DNA from: Phytoseiulus persimilis
Taxonomy: Eukaryota > Arthropoda > Arachnida > Mesostigmata > Phytoseiidae
Length of the DNA: 64,000 nt
Direction of reading: 5' to 3'
NCBI GenBank assembly: GCA_037576195.1
Contig: CM075101.1
Span: forward strand, 11,718,001 to 11,782,000
Shown: positions 1 through 11,772 of the stretch, in pieces
Layout of the letters: every line of letters starts with the position of its first letter
How positions within the stretch are numbered: the first letter of the stretch is position 1
Notes under the pieces: generated by a model
What the model was told of the DNA's origin: nothing
What the model saw: only the letters and a program-made list of their open reading frames with translations
Databases searched by the model: none
Program-made: the position numbers and the translations under genes

Positions 1-344
1 TGGAACTTTCCCCTAACAGGTGGTCATCGGAAAACCCATCAAACTCTGGCGGGTTATTATTGTTTTGAATCGATCGATGGACACCGACTTCCGGCGTCCG
101 CTCGCCTCTGGTTCCAGTAATTCCCGAACGAAAGTCAGCCTCCGATTCCGATCGTCAGCAGCTCAGAATCAGAGATTCTGGGATTCGAACCCGTATCCGA
201 CATTTTGCGCCCTCACGTGGACTCGTGGATTTCCGCGACCCCTAGCTGGGAGTTCATCTGCTCGCGGATTCGATTTCGTCGCTGTTCAGATACTTTCTTA
301 ACGTTGCGGCCGACTTCGGAGGTTCCGGATCATTGGGGTATGCA
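1..344. other. No gene seen; diverged repeat
   Basis: No supportable gene. Bases about 120-240 resemble 16620-16700 at the left edge of segment B: both carry a run of the form GATTCCG-TCGT followed by CAGAATC-GAGATT and a CGTATCCGA block. This is probably a third, decayed copy of that repeat. The GGGATTCGAACCC-like string near 180 is not part of a tRNA I could fold. Confidence 0.4.
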
Positions 345-1998
345 AAGCGCGGGATTCTCGGCAAGATTTCCGAAAGCACGATGAGATGTCCAGAAAAACC
401 AACATCGGACTAATCTGCGCCTTCCTAGACGCAACCAAAGCATTCGACCGAATCGACACAAACCTACTATGGAGTATTCTGTCTGAGATGGGAATGAACA
501 TAGACTGGATAAGGTTGTTGCAAGATCTATACTCCTCGAATAAAACAAAAATCATTGAAGGGGAGCATACATCAGAGTGGGTGGCGACAAGCTCCGGACT
601 AAAACAGGGCTGCCCTCTCTCCAGCACCCTATTCATTCTCTACATATCGGAACTCGAAGCCAGGCTCACGCAAAGTGGAGCAGGCTTCGAAGTCCGATCC
701 AAGAAATGGAGATGGGATCTGAGGGAAAAAGGTTCCTTCAACATCCCTGGCCTCCTCTTTGCCGATACCATAGTCCTGATGGCAAAATCTGCGGATGAAC
801 TGAAGAAGCTACTATCGGTGACGGGCGAATTCGGTACCGAGAGAAAGCTCACCTTCAACCCCGCAAAAAGCGCCATAGTCATATTCTCAAAACCAAACAA
901 TGGTGAACACATTGGCCTAGAAATACAAGGACAGCCCCTTCCACTCGTACACCAATATAAGTACCTTGGAATTACGCTGTCTGACGGCAGAAGATATCTC
1001 GACAAACAAGAAAGTATCTGGCAACAACAAGCCATAACTGCCCTCCACAGAATGCACGCCACATCCATATGGAGCTTCAACAGATTCGAAATCTCAAAAG
1101 CCCAATAGAAAGCGACCGCAGTCGCCAAACTCACATACAGCAACTCGGTGACAGTCACGTCGAAGAAACTACAGGACCTGCTGGAAAAAACTCAACGTGA
1201 TGCAGGCCGCTGGGCCCTAGGAATACCAGGCTACAAAGTAGCCAATGAATTCATACTGGGAGAGCTTGGATGGTCCCTATTCGAAACCAGGGAAGCTCAA
1301 AGAAAACTCAGATTCATGAAACGCATCCAACACATGCCAGATGAGAGATGGCCAAAATCTCTCCTAAACATGGTGGAAATACTCGGAACAAAGACTGAGC
1401 TCTGCGCCCGAACGCAGACACTGAGTCACCAATACGGCTGTGACCGGATCGAACCACCAATATCGAGTCAAGCAACACCAGCCCTATACGCATATAACTC
1501 ACTGATAAAGAAGAGAGTTAAAGAAATGCAAGAGCACAGCTGGAGGCGAGACATGCTTCTTAAAAACAGCCTAAGCCTATACCGAAAGGGAAAAACATCC
1601 CCCGGTACGAGGTCTTACCTCTACGGCAATCGAAGAGGGGATGCTCTACTAGCCCTAGCAAGAGCAGGAATTCTGCCAACTAGAGGACTTTCCAAACAAA
1701 AGGGCAACAACACCTGCCCGAGATGCGGCACATACGAAGAGACTGTACAACACATAATCTTCGAATGCAACGACGCATACTACACAGACGATGATTTCCT
1801 CAAAGCGCTAGGCCTCCTGGAGGAAATGCAAGACCCATCGCCAGTGTAGAAGACAAAGCTTGCCCTCGAAAAGTGGGAAAAGGAGACCAAACGATCTGCA
1901 GAAGCACCTGAAATGAAAGGCTGAGCCGGACAGAATGCAAACTTGTACATATCTGGAACCGAGTCAAGATCAATAAACCCATACCCATACCCATACGA
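345..1998 (+). mobile_element. 5'-truncated non-LTR retrotransposon, copy 1
   Basis: The element begins inside the reverse transcriptase region, near a stretch matching the start of the second copy at 34202-35945, and about 20 codons are missing around 370-386. It ends with AATAAA (1972-1977) followed directly by a short CCCATA tandem tail, as expected for a LINE 3' end made by target-primed reverse transcription. The tail abuts a hAT exon at about 1998, so the LINE probably inserted there. Two other copies of the family occur at 13325-13566 and 34202-35945. The clade is uncertain. Confidence 0.8.
386..1849 (+). pseudogene. LINE reverse transcriptase, inactivated
   Basis: One reading frame covers the whole span except for a TAG at 1106-1108. 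It shows the RT fingers/palm (AFDRID, then QGCPLSS), a thumb, and a C-terminal cysteine/histidine knuckle (CPRC, then H and C, around 1715-1767) typical of several LINE clades. Compared with copy 2, the stop replaces a tryptophan codon (TGG to TAG), and the catalytic FADD box reads FADT, so the enzyme would be dead twice over. A second TAG ends the frame at 1849; similarity to copy 2 continues for about 24 codons beyond it. Confidence 0.85.
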
Positions 1999-2239
1999 AC
2001 TGGTTCAAGCTCAGGTTCGACTCGCACATCAATCGTACAAGATCCTCTCTCAGCGTGTGTCCGGCAGTTATGAAGCCATCCAACGTCGCCTGCTTCTTCT
2101 TCGACGGAGGTCCCTCTGAAGGTCCGGCAATAGGCTCTTCCTCTCCCTCGGGTATCTGTGCATGAGAAAAGTGGCGGACTTGTTGGCTCGACGGGCCCGG
2201 ATTGGAATCGTCTTCGAATATGCGTTGTTGACTTCCCAA
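1999..2239 (-). pseudogene. hAT-type transposase N-terminal fragment
   Basis: This minus-strand frame has an acidic, Pro/Ser-rich start, then a Lys-rich KKKQATLDGF box and an LREDLVRLMCESNLSLNQF segment. That order is typical of the region just before the hAT catalytic core. The frame is cut by the LINE tail at about 1998. The catalytic exons at 3296-4947 lie on the wrong side to belong to the same intact copy, so this is another copy or a rearranged piece. The upstream junction near 2240 could be a splice acceptor but is not certain. Confidence 0.55.
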
Positions 2240-2670
2240 ATGGCTACTCAGGGGACTCGTTGATCGATCGCACCCAACTCTTAGGGTTTCTGACCCTTTT
2301 CAAAACCTCCATACTGAGAGAATTTCGAATCGATTCCGAAATGAAATCAACGGTTTTGCACGCTCTCAAGTCAGATCAGGGCTACCTGGCCGCCCACGCG
2401 CGATCACCCTATCCCCGTGAGTCTCGAAATTAAGTGTTGGAATCACCCGATCGAGACTCTGAAATCGACGGTACTGACTCACGAGGTTCACAACGAGGCT
2501 TCTCGATTTATTATGGTGCAATGCAGCCGCCGATTATCCAAAGTTGATGGAGAGCGACGAGGGAGAGTGGTACTGGACATTCGTTTCGTTCTGTGTTCAC
2601 AATATGATTTTACTTGATTCTTAACACTGCGTCCCTGAAATTTCCGTTTCAGAATGAGGTGGCATTTACA
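2240..2670. other. No gene seen
   Basis: Short open frames only, with no recognisable motif, repeat or RNA. Confidence 0.4.
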
Positions 2671-2943
2671 TTAGGCACTAGTCCTCGTTTGTGGGCGATT
2701 AACATCTATGGCCGGCACTTCTAACGGAATGAGTGATTGTTCGGCCCTACGACTTTCGTAACCGTTAGAGAAACGAACAGAATACGTTCGGACGGCCCCG
2801 TCTCTACCGGGGTGACCAGATGAAACTCGAACAAGGTTCCACGATTTTCGTGGCACTAGATCTTCTTTGAGCATGCAAATAGACCCGTCGGGGATCACGC
2901 GAGGATTCCCCACATTATCGAGATTACCAGATCTGAGTAACAA
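2671..2943 (-). pseudogene. BEL/Pao polyprotein C-terminal fragment
   Basis: The 90-codon frame contains an LKEDLVPRKSWNLVRV stretch, then an HPGRDG motif and a final PLEV. This is the usual pattern of the small domain after the BEL/Pao integrase core (GD-V-L---R--W---RV---HPG-DG-VR). No adjoining integrase core is visible on this strand, so it is an isolated remnant. It is separate from the plus-strand BEL/Pao element at 8530-11905. Confidence 0.7.
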
Positions 2944-3295
2944 TAGATATTCGCGCTTACATCGTTGAGAGTGACTTGAAATAATTTGTGCGTTGTACCA
3001 GACGTGTTTCTACGCATCTACGCATACAGTTTTAAATCGAGAGACTAGGGTTCCGCTGGGAGCCTTGTGTTCTAACGGAAGGAGGCGGTTTGTACACGCA
3101 GGAGAAACCGCAAATGGGAAATGAAGAATACAGAGTATGTGTGGCAGGGCGAGGCGGCAGGGGATATCTCAGACTTTTTTATTATTGAGAACTTCTGTGT
3201 GATGCTGGAGACAAGTTGGCTCTCCTCGATGTTCTGTTCAGGCAACTGCAGATGTTTGGCGTTGATTCTACTGCTCTTGCTGCTTGCGATGGCAT
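2944..3295. other. No gene seen
   Basis: Probably hAT 3' sequence flanking the transposase exons to the right; no terminal inverted repeat was identified. Confidence 0.3.
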
Positions 3296-4947
3296 TCACT
3301 GCGAACTCCAACCCTTCAGCGATTGAGCCGCATGGTTTAGTAGAAAGGCGAAGAACTTCTTATGGTCGTGGATGAATGGAGTTTTAGCCATCGTTATTGG
3401 AGTCATCGAGCTCCTTTTCTCTCTCAGAGCGTTGCCAGCCGAGGAGAAACGCCTTTCCGGCTCCGCAGATGTTGCGGGGATAGAGAGAATCAAGTGCGCT
3501 AAGCGGGCGATCGAGGGAAAACGTTTCGCGTTTTCGAGCCACCAAGTAAGAACTCGATCGTGTTCTTCACTCCGGAGTTTTCGCCTAGAGTCACTGGCAC
3601 GGCTAAGCAGCGCTCAACCTCGTTCGATATATTGGCCGATGGACTACCCGACGGAGAGTATTTCGCGATGAGAGAACATCGCTGCTACTTCGGAGGTGGT
3701 CCCGCTACGATCACGACGTCGCCGTCGCCGTTGTCAATTGTTGAAGTGTAATCCCGGGTCGCATCGAGCAAGAATTCGGGAGCGTTAGCCCCAGGAACTT
3801 CTGCTCTGACGTTTGGGATGTTTTTCATTTCCGGGTCAAGAAGTGCGCCGATGACTTCTATTCTGCTGAAGGGTCTCATTTGCTTTTTCACACAATCCTT
3901 CAGATTCTTCGCGAGCTCGATTTGGAATTTGATCTCCGTCGGCCTCATGTCGGGTGTGAATTCGCTCCGCATGTTCTCAAGAGTGGTCTCGATGTCAACC
4001 ACACCGAGAACGACCAAATTGATGGTGACCTTTTTCGTGCTCTGCATCAGGACCATCAAGTCCAAAATTACCTTGAAGGATATGTTGCGTTAGCCGACCT
4101 CCACCATGTTTCATAATTCGTGAGCGATGAGGGCAGTACTCCGATCGGGAGAGAAACCTTCTCAGATCGAGACGATCCGGTGCTTACAATGAGCACAACT
4201 TACTAGAGACTGTTTCGCGATTATCCGAATTTCGTCCATTTCTCCGGTAGCAAGGAGATATTCATGGGACCCGCTTCTTAAGAGAACCTCATTTATGATA
4301 TCGGAAGACCCTACTGCCGATTCAAAAAGGTGGCGAACGGATCCCCATCGAGTGGCAACATCGGCTTTGAGACCCTTGGGGTCGTAGCTCGTCGCTCTTT
4401 CAATTCCCTCATCACCGCCGACGAATCGGTCCTCTGCGTTGGCACACTAGAGAAATGGAAACCACGATTACAAAACCTATGTGTGAGATCGACTCATGTT
4501 TCGGGGATACTGTAGTCTCGAGTTCGAGAACTGCGGGATACTCACTTTTTCGATCTCCTCTGCAATTTCCAAAATTTCCAAGTACAACTCCTGCGTTCTC
4601 TCCCTCGCTAATCGGGCGACGAGCTCTTTCTTAGAGATGAGGTGTCGGTAAATCTTCATTAGAGCACATTGGTGTAGTAGAACTTTCTGTCCAACCTCAG
4701 TTTTGTAAAAATCCGCCGTGAGTGCGCGGTGAATTCTGTGATCCGCGCAGCGGACGTGTGTGAAATCTTCGAATGCGCGCATCATATTACTAGCCGAGTC
4801 CGTCATCGCTGCGAACATGTGGTCCTTGCTCAACCCAAAGTCGTTGAGAGTGCTGAGAACCTCCTCGAGAATCGCAGCCCCGGTGTGCGGACTCGGGAAG
4901 TGGTAGGTCTTGAGGGGGACATACATCAGTTGGAATTTTCCACCCAA
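3296..4947 (-). pseudogene. hAT transposase with introns, decayed (copy 1)
   Basis: Four blocks read leftward. Block a (4947-4546) has the RNase H-like core, with MTDSASNM and a C-ADH-IH stretch, and ends at a GTGAGT donor. Block b (4446-4204) follows a CTCTAG acceptor, has the DVATRWGSVRHLFES motif typical of hAT, and ends at a GTAAGT donor. Block c (about 4110-3685) is the middle region. Block d (about 3600-3296) holds the C-terminal dimerisation domain: WWLENAKRFPSIARLAHLIL, then IPATSAEPERRFSSAG. Blocks a and b join in phase 0. Block d has a frameshift just before WW, and block c ends at a TAG, so this copy is inactive. Its 5' end is cut off at about 4950, where segment A begins. Confidence 0.85.
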
Positions 4948-4959
4948 GAAGTGTGCGAT

Positions 4960-6616
4960 GCGGGAGCAGGTGCCCCGATACAGAGCCTACCGGCGGTTCT
5001 GTTGCGGAAGCCTTGCGACTACCGCATCGAAGGCCCGCTGCAGCTGTTGCACGCGCAACTCGGCCGAATTTCGCTCGAATGTCTCCAGCCGAGCGCGAGT
5101 TTCCTTGAGCTTCTTGGAGTGGGCCGCCCAACGAGTGTTGACTTCTCGGAGAAGCGTCTCCCACCGAGCTTCTACTTCTCGGAGGTGCGTCCAATGCAGA
5201 CCGCGGGTTCCTCGGACCTCGTCTTTGAGCTCATTGATCTCGAGTTGTTTCGCGGCCAGAGCTTCCTCAAGCTCGGCGACCGTCCTCTGTAACAGGGAAT
5301 GGGTTCACTCTTTGCGGAAACTTCGGTGGCCAGCTGCTGAACATTTCATTATTCAGTATGTCTCATGAGTCGCGCCCTAATCTTCGAATGGGTATAACTC
5401 AGCACGCTTCGGGAGCACGGCGCTCTATCTTCGCGAGAATTGTCAGACGGCCCAACACTACCAAATGCAGCAGGCAGACGCTGAACGAGATCCTCTCCGA
5501 GTTCCAACAGAATGGCTGAAATGTCTGCGTAGTGCATTCCGTAATGTTGGACTGTGTGACAATCCTCCCCGAGAAGGGGCGCCGTGCTCCGAATAGATCC
5601 CGGAATATACACATCCCAGGATCGGGGCGAGGCTGATGAGACATACTGTGGATATGGAGTCATTACCTTCCGCCTCACGGGGTACGATACACCAGATGAG
5701 CTGTCCCAGCGAAGGTAGACTGGCACTTCAGCTTTGACAAGGGACTACGAAGAGAGAGGACGAGAAGGTTCAAGTGAAAAACAGGAAAAATGTCGAGTGC
5801 TTTTCAGAAACAAACAGTAATACGCAAGTTTTGTTCCTACCCGTCGCTTCCGCGGCGGTTGGCGCTGGCCCTCGATGAGGCCGTGCTCGCCAATGTATCC
5901 TTCGAGGTTGTCGAAAAAATGTTGCTAGGAGACACAGGCCATGTTACAATCGACGTCTTCATGCCAGCGGGAGTTATACTTGAGGTGATACTGCTGCTGT
6001 CGTTATTTTCTAGCTCATTGAATGCAAAACTGAGGTCGGCATGTGGCTCGGAAGGTTCGGCGGTGGAAGGGTGAGGAGTCTCTAGAGTTGACTTTTAGAT
6101 ACACTAATTTCGATGATGAGAGGAGACGTGAGGGAAGACGCAAAAAAAGAGTTCCAGTTTCCCTCAGAAAGCGCTATTTCAGCGATGAAGACAAAAATCC
6201 TGTTTCGGATTGGGTTTCAAACGAAACAGGATAGTTAAGTTCAAAGAAACGCGACGCGCGTGTTGGACATGGCTAGGCTTGCTTTCCAAGGTTGAAATGG
6301 AAGGGCTCCCAGAGCTTGCTATGAAAGCTCCCAAAGCTACCGGCACCTATGTACCTCACCTGATCGTTTTGGTTCATGTTTAGTGGTCCGATGGGTAACG
6401 TTCCCGGCAACAGAATGAGATTTCAAAATTGCTGTTCACTGACTGGTCACAGGTTGAGCAGACAACCGGAAACCGCGACATTCGAAGCACAGAAGGTTCT
6501 CGAGCTGGGGATCTATCGCTTTGAATCAGTGGTTCCTTATCGCTGGGCCTCGTTCCCGCTCTCGTGTCCGCGTGGTCGCAGAAATCTCGGATACGGAACC
6601 GGATCTCAAAATCTCA
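4960..6616. repeat. Inverted duplication, segment A
   Basis: This segment matches 16640-18395 in reverse complement along its whole length, with scattered substitutions and a few indels. The homology stops sharply near 4960 (just after the hAT exon) and near 6616 (at the start of a second hAT piece). It carries a leftward copy of an unrecognised four-exon gene. The two copies are too diverged to be recently made terminal repeats of a young transposon. Confidence 0.85.
4987..6377 (-). CDS. Unrecognised coiled-coil protein gene, copy A (4 exons)
   Basis: Proposed exons are 6377-6360, 6091-5841, 5744-5693 and 5286-4987. The start exon encodes MNQNDQ and ends at a GTGAGG donor. Exon 3 follows a strong pyrimidine-rich CTCTCTCTTCGTAG acceptor. 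Exon 4 follows CCCTGTTACAG. Exon lengths 18, 251, 52 and 300 join with no stop, giving about 206 residues. Exon 2 is rich in Ser, Thr, Pro and Ala (about 84 residues). Exon 4 (99 residues) is a charged coiled coil beginning TVAELEEALAAKQLEINELK. I recognise no family. The prediction is supported by copy B at 16887-18360, which has the same sites and phases. The exon 3 donor (GTGTAT) is weak, and the gene could be a transposon cargo gene. Function is unknown. Confidence 0.5.
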
Positions 6617-6640
6617 ATCGTTGGAGTGTAATCCCGGATG

Positions 6641-7016
6641 AGATTCTTCGCGAGCTCGCTTTGGAATTTGATCTCCGTCGGCCTCATGTCGGGTGTGAAT
6701 TCGCTCCGCATGTTCTCAAGAGTGGTCTCGATGTCAACCACACCGAGAACGACCAAATTGATGGTGACTTTTTTCGTGCTCTGCATCAGGACTCAGGACC
6801 ATCAAGTCCAAAATTACCTTGAAGGATATGTTGCGTTAGCCGACCTCCACCATGTTTCATAATTCGTGAGCGATGAGGGCAGTACTCCGATCGAAAGAGA
6901 AACATTCTCAGATCGAGACGATCCGGTGCTTACAATGAGCACAACTTACTAGAGACTGTTTCGCGATTTTCCGAATTTCGTCCATTTCTCCGGGAGCAAG
7001 GAGATATTCATGGGAC
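6641..7016 (-). repeat. Duplicate of hAT block 3902-4268
   Basis: About 370 bp repeats the hAT stretch covering parts of blocks b and c plus the intron between them, in the same orientation, with few differences and a 7-bp insertion near 6790. It sits directly against the right edge of segment A, so the same hAT sequence lies on both sides of A. Confidence 0.8.
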
Positions 7017-7785
7017 CGTCTGTCAGTTAGTCCGCCTGATGGTTAACATAAGACCCGAGGATACTATTCGAGGACTAAACAAATTATTCCGGGGTCGATC
7101 TGACCATACTTTTCGGAGTCTTGTAAGCTACAGGAAGAGCTTCAGGAACACCCGAAGAAGCAGTTCAGTGTCGTTTTCGAGGAGCTGATACGCAATCCAC
7201 GAAACGAGCTCCTTACAAGCACGATGGCGCGACTCAATGTCATATTCATGGAGCCAAAGGCTTTCCTCGATCTGCCACGATATTCCACCATTTCAGTCGA
7301 AATTTTTGATCAGTAACGAGCAAACTGCAACACAGAAGAGTGACAACATCTACCGATTAGCCGAATGAGAAAATAGATTCAGAAATGATGTTGCCCCAGT
7401 GAAGAGATCGGCCCTGGAGGCAGGAGTCGGCCCTGGAGGCAGGAGTCGGCCCTGGAGTCGGCCGAAGGTCAGCTGGTAAAATTTAGAGCAACGGAAGTCA
7501 TCTACTGGCCAGCGATGACCGCAAACATTGAAGAAGCGCGGGCCGATGAGCATCAGTGGGGTTCCCGATCTGCCGCGGCAGATCGTGTACGCGGATCTCT
7601 TCGACTACGCGGGCCGGAGTTTCCCTATCGATGTGGATCCATACAGCTCCCAAACAGCGGGGCAATGGATTCAGAATTCCCAGAGCCAACCCGCCCAACA
7701 GGTCTTGCAGCAGTCTTCTCATCATACCCCGCAGCGGTAGCCGGTATTTCGTCGGAGCCGCCGGCATTCCCCATGAGCATGATGT
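7017..7785. other. No gene; single minisatellite unit
   Basis: Contains one unit of the 45-bp minisatellite family near 7085-7125 (GGGGTCGATCTGACCATAC, then TTTTCGGAGTC). Overlapping frames around 7500-7800 look like shadows of one another and show no domain. Confidence 0.45.
7406..7463. repeat. 19-bp tandem repeat, about 3 copies
   Basis: GGCCCTGGAGGCAGGAGTC is repeated head to tail, with the last copy truncated. Confidence 0.8.
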
Positions 7786-8347
7786 ATTGGGTGGATGCAA
7801 AAGTTCTGGGCCCCTAATTTCAATCGCTCATAACTCCGCTCCCCGGAGGCGCAGAAAGATAATAAAATATACGAAATACGCGGAATTGAGTCAACTTTCA
7901 GATGCGATCAAGCGCGACGTGATTCAAAAAGCACCGTGCTCACACGAGCGATTCTACTGAAAGGGTCCAAATTCGGAAATTCGCGATTTTACGGTTCCGG
8001 CGAAACTAAGATCATGACCCCCTATTTTCTCTTCAGAATCATAAAGTTCGTCGAAAAATAGGCGGTTTCAAAAAAAATTGAGGATTTTGGTCACGGCAAA
8101 GCAGAGATATCGGCCCCGGAAGATTCGATTTTTTAATGAATTTTTGGTGATATTTTTTCACCAAGTGAACGGTCTCATGGATGGGATAAGCTGAAATTTT
8201 CCTGGAAACGCTCAGAAGCCTCTCGGAAATCGCATCTGAAAGCTGACTAAATTCCACGCCTTCCGTATATTTTATTATCTTTCTGCGCCTCCTGGGAGCG
8301 CAGTTATGAGCGATTGAAATTAGGGGCCCAGAACTTTTGCATCCACC
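7786..8347. mobile_element. MITE with about 110-bp terminal inverted repeats
   Basis: The left end TATTGGGTGGATGCAAAAGT is matched by its reverse complement at the right end. The inverted arms run on through CATAACTCCGCTCCC and GGCGCAGAAAGATAATAAAA. The outermost TA on both sides is consistent with a TA target duplication. The interior is AT-rich and noncoding. A larger relative lies at 41853-45148, sharing the same ends and the internal block GGCGAAACTAAGAT. Confidence 0.85.
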
Positions 8348-8529
8348 CAATACTTCCCACCGTCAGACCCTACCCAGCGCGTGCCGTCGCGACATCCTAT
8401 TGCATTCTCAGGAGTAACTAGCGATGTGGCCGCTCTGATCCCCCGGACGGACCCCCTGAAAGTGGTCACCATTTCTGAATAGTTTAAAGCCTCGGCACCG
8501 AGGCTTTTGGACCAATCATAGAGCGCCCC
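8348..8529. other. Left flank of BEL/Pao element
   Basis: No LTR boundary could be placed here. Confidence 0.3.
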
Positions 8530-8552
8530 CGCTCCAAGTCGCCCTGCCTCGG

Positions 8553-8927
8553 ATGTGGGTAGGGAAGCCAGAGAAGTCCCCAGCTTTTCGGGATATGTTT
8601 CTCTGGGAAGTCTTTCTTCTCCGCTTCGGACACTCCGGGCTCTCACACGCCGCGAGCTTCGGCCGCAGCTCAATCTCGTTCGTCCCAGCGAAGGCGCTAA
8701 CCTTCCAATACCCGCGCCGCATCCCGGCCAGCGTTCAGCCAACCGACCAACACCCCCGCGCCCTGTCAGCGATCCGACGCCGAATGTGCGCAACCAGCCC
8801 GCCACCCACGAAGGCCGTAGCACAAAGACCAACAGATCTGCGCATTTTCTGCGAGGCCCCCCACGAAAGCTTCAGATGCTCTGCTGTCCTCTCCCACGAT
8901 GAGCAGGTGGAGAGAATCGAGAGTTGA
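8553..8927 (+). pseudogene. BEL/Pao gag remnant with zinc knuckle
   Basis: Near its end the frame shows IFCEAPHESFRC, which fits a BEL/Pao zinc knuckle (C-x2-C-x3-H-x4-C) in which the first cysteine has become arginine. The knuckle is followed by an SHDEQVERI stretch, as in related gag proteins. The N-terminal part of gag is not recognisable. Confidence 0.6.
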
Positions 8928-9139
8928 AACGGCCGCACCACTTGTCTCAAAAGGAACCACAGATGTGGTTCATCAAGAGAATCAAGAGAGAAGGAACTCA
9001 ATCTTGTGTCGCCGTGCGCAAGCCGACGCAGTGAACCTTCTGGTCTCCGGTCCGGGAGCGCCGAGTATTCTCAGACGGCGTCGGCGATCTCCGATCGGCT
9101 CGTTCCCGCCGAGCCGGAAGTTCTACTACAAAGGGCCGT

Positions 9140-11772
9140 TTGGTCAGAGTGCTCTTCGACGACACAGGCTCACATCGCTCCTATATCGCGTCTGACGTAG
9201 GCCGTGTGAAGTCCTCGCGAACCAGCCCCGTACGGTCATCAATCAAAACAATCGGTAGCGCGGTGTCCAATTTTGACATGTGGCTCCACCGAGTGACGCT
9301 CCGCAGTCGACACGATCCCTCCCAGACACTGTCCATCGACTGCATCGAGACTCCTGAGATCTCGGACTTATTGTTCTCTCCGGTCAACGACAGCTCGGGC
9401 TTGGAACCAGTCGCCGAACCAGTATCCGGCAAAAGTCTCCCGCAACATCTCTCCATCATCGTCGGCGGCGCTGTAGACCTCGCTCCGATTCATAAGGGCG
9501 TCGAAAGAAGCTTCAGGAGGATGTTGGCGACATCCTCCATCTTCGGCTCGCTTTCCAGCGGCACACTGGGCGACTTGGCGGCCGCGGCGGACTCGATCAG
9601 CAGTCTGTGCCAGCTCCGCGCGAGCCTGCCGGCCCCGCTTCCCGACAACAGTGGCGCCACACCGAGCCAAGCACGCGACCCTCAAGCCCTGTCATTGAGA
9701 GACCTCGTCAAGCAAAAAAAGCCGAATGATCCCTCGATCAACGCTGATCTTCGTTTCCTATGGGAAGGCGAATACCTTGGATTCGAGTACCCCTTGCCAT
9801 CGCAAGGAGGACGACATGATCGAAAGAATGAGCAAATTCTTCGACAGCACCACGCGTAACCTTCCGGATGGCAGTTACGAGCTCAGTTTCCTTTGAAGGA
9901 CAATCTAGAAGTCCTCTCCGTCGACGAGAGCCTCGCCAGGTGCCCTCACCCGCAAACTCCGCAAGGAACCCGATCAGCTCGAAGCCGTGGACCGTGAGAT
10001 AGAGAGGAGCCTCCAGCGAAATTTCGGAAAGGGCACCCCTCAGAGTCCCGGGCGAGCTGGTTCATTACTTGCCTTTGCAAACGGTCTTCAAATATTCCAC
10101 CGACAGCTCCTCTATGATCAAGACCCGCGTCGTGAGGGCGGGTCTCTCATCGACTGCCTGTGCCCGGGAGACAACGTTCAGAGAATGTCTAATGCCCATA
10201 ACGGCGGATATTTAGAACGCCTTCCTCCAATTCCACCTCGCGCCCAGCAATCGTTCACTGCTCCGGTTCCTCTGGCCATTGGGCATCTCCTCGAACCCCC
10301 TCGCTCCTGTTCAGGAGTTTTGGTCCACCCGTCTCGAACTCGAACTGTCAGGCAGCCCGTGGTGCCATGTTGAAGGCGTTCAACATCATCTGCAGCGGTG
10401 CAGCCAGCAGTACCCTGCGCAGTCTTCGTTCGTCGGTGAAATCTCCGAGAACCTGTTCATGGACGACATCGTATTTCGCTCGGAGTCTTCACGCACAAGT
10501 ATGAAGTATTGATCGTAGCAAAAGCTCGAGTCACCCCTCTCAAGAGTCAAGGTTCGATTCACCGCTACGAACTTATGGGAGCGGTCATGGCGGTAAAAAT
10601 CGCTACGCAGGTCAGAAAGTTTCTGAAGTCGGAAATCGCCGAAACTTCCTTTTGGATCGACAACAAGGCCTTCGTGGCCTAGATCCAAGGTGGCCCTCAC
10701 AGGTGGTTAGAAGAGCTAAGAACCATCCGAGCCGCAAGCTCCCTCACCATCCGGTTTGTTTCCGATTACCCGGTCTGCTGATCCGCTGAACGTCAACCGC
10801 TCTTCATTCTGGTCTAAGCTTCTGTGGGCGCAAGCTTACTGCAACCGCTTTCGCGCAGTCGCTCAGGAATCGACGTATCAAAACGGCGCTCCCAACTCGT
10901 CGGCCACGCTCCGCTCTGCCGCGAACAAATCTCTCCAGCCATCTGCAGCCGAACATCTCCAAGCCGAGGAGGACCTCATCTAAAGAATACAGGGGAGATA
11001 CTTCGACTCCAGGTTCCCGATGATCATTCCAAGCAACGAAGGCTGGGCCCGCCTCCTCATTCTGTACGTCCACGCTGAAGACTGTCTACCTTGGTGAGGA
11101 GTGGCCATGCCATGACCCTCTAGGAACTCAGGAAGCGTTTCTTCGTCTTGGAGGCCCGTCGGCTGCCGACTTCGGCCCTGAAATCATGCCCTGGGTGCAA
11201 GAAATTCAGCGCGAAACCTGCCGCGGAGCCCAAAGTGCCGTTACCAAGCTTTCGTATAGAGCAGACGCCTCCTTTCTTCTTCTGCGGGTTGACTTCGCGT
11301 GCCCCCTGTACTACAAGAGCGGAACGGTCGTCGCTGCGAAGGTTACCTTCTCCTGTTCTAGTGTGCCGTCACGCGGGCGATCCACATCGGAATCACAACC
11401 GACATGTCAACGTTCCTTCGCGATATCGAGGTGATCATCGCGGGACTCGTGGCCGTGGTCAACAGCCGCCCGATAACCGCAGTGTCCGCGGAGCCCGAAG
11501 AGCTACGTGCCTGGTCCCCGGCCAACCTGTTGTCCGGCAACGACGGTCACAACATGATCCCGCAGACTACGGACACTCCGAAATGTCGTGAGTGCCATGT
11601 GGGTGCCATCTCTTTCTCGAAGAGATGGCTGTTCCAGCAGCGCATCGTGGCAGCTTTCTGGGAGAGATTCCGCTCCGAATATTCAGCGTATCTCCGAACG
11701 GCGATGCAGCGCAGTCCTCGGTCTGCCTCCCGAAAGATGACGATAAGTCGCGCGCCTACTGGCCAATGGTAA
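9140..11772 (+). pseudogene. BEL/Pao protease-RT-integrase remnant
   Basis: At 9140-9859 the frame opens with VRVLFDDTGSHRSYI, the Pao-type aspartic protease start. Around 10190-10290, in another frame, an AFLQFHLAP-x-RSLLRFLWP stretch marks the reverse transcriptase, and FMDDIV near 10455 corresponds to its catalytic box. Around 11280-11320 a VDFACPLYYK stretch marks the integrase core. At 11404-11772 the integrase C-terminal half is seen (VVNSRPITA, LLSGN, then FWERFRSEY). The blocks lie in at least three frames, so no product can be made. Confidence 0.8.

Noticed and set aside
150-200. Possible tRNA on the minus strand (GGGTTCGAATCCC)
   Set aside because: No acceptor, D or anticodon stems could be placed around it, and the surrounding sequence matches a repeat at 16620-16700.
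5349-5726. 125-residue minus-strand ORF in segment A as the main product
   Set aside because: The matching frame in segment B is broken by an 8-bp difference, whereas the four-exon model is open in both copies.
5790-6074. 94-residue plus-strand ORF in segment A (and its match at 17190-17528 minus)
   Set aside because: It is antisense to exon 2 of the spliced model. Its conservation is explained by the opposite strand, though I cannot exclude it fully.
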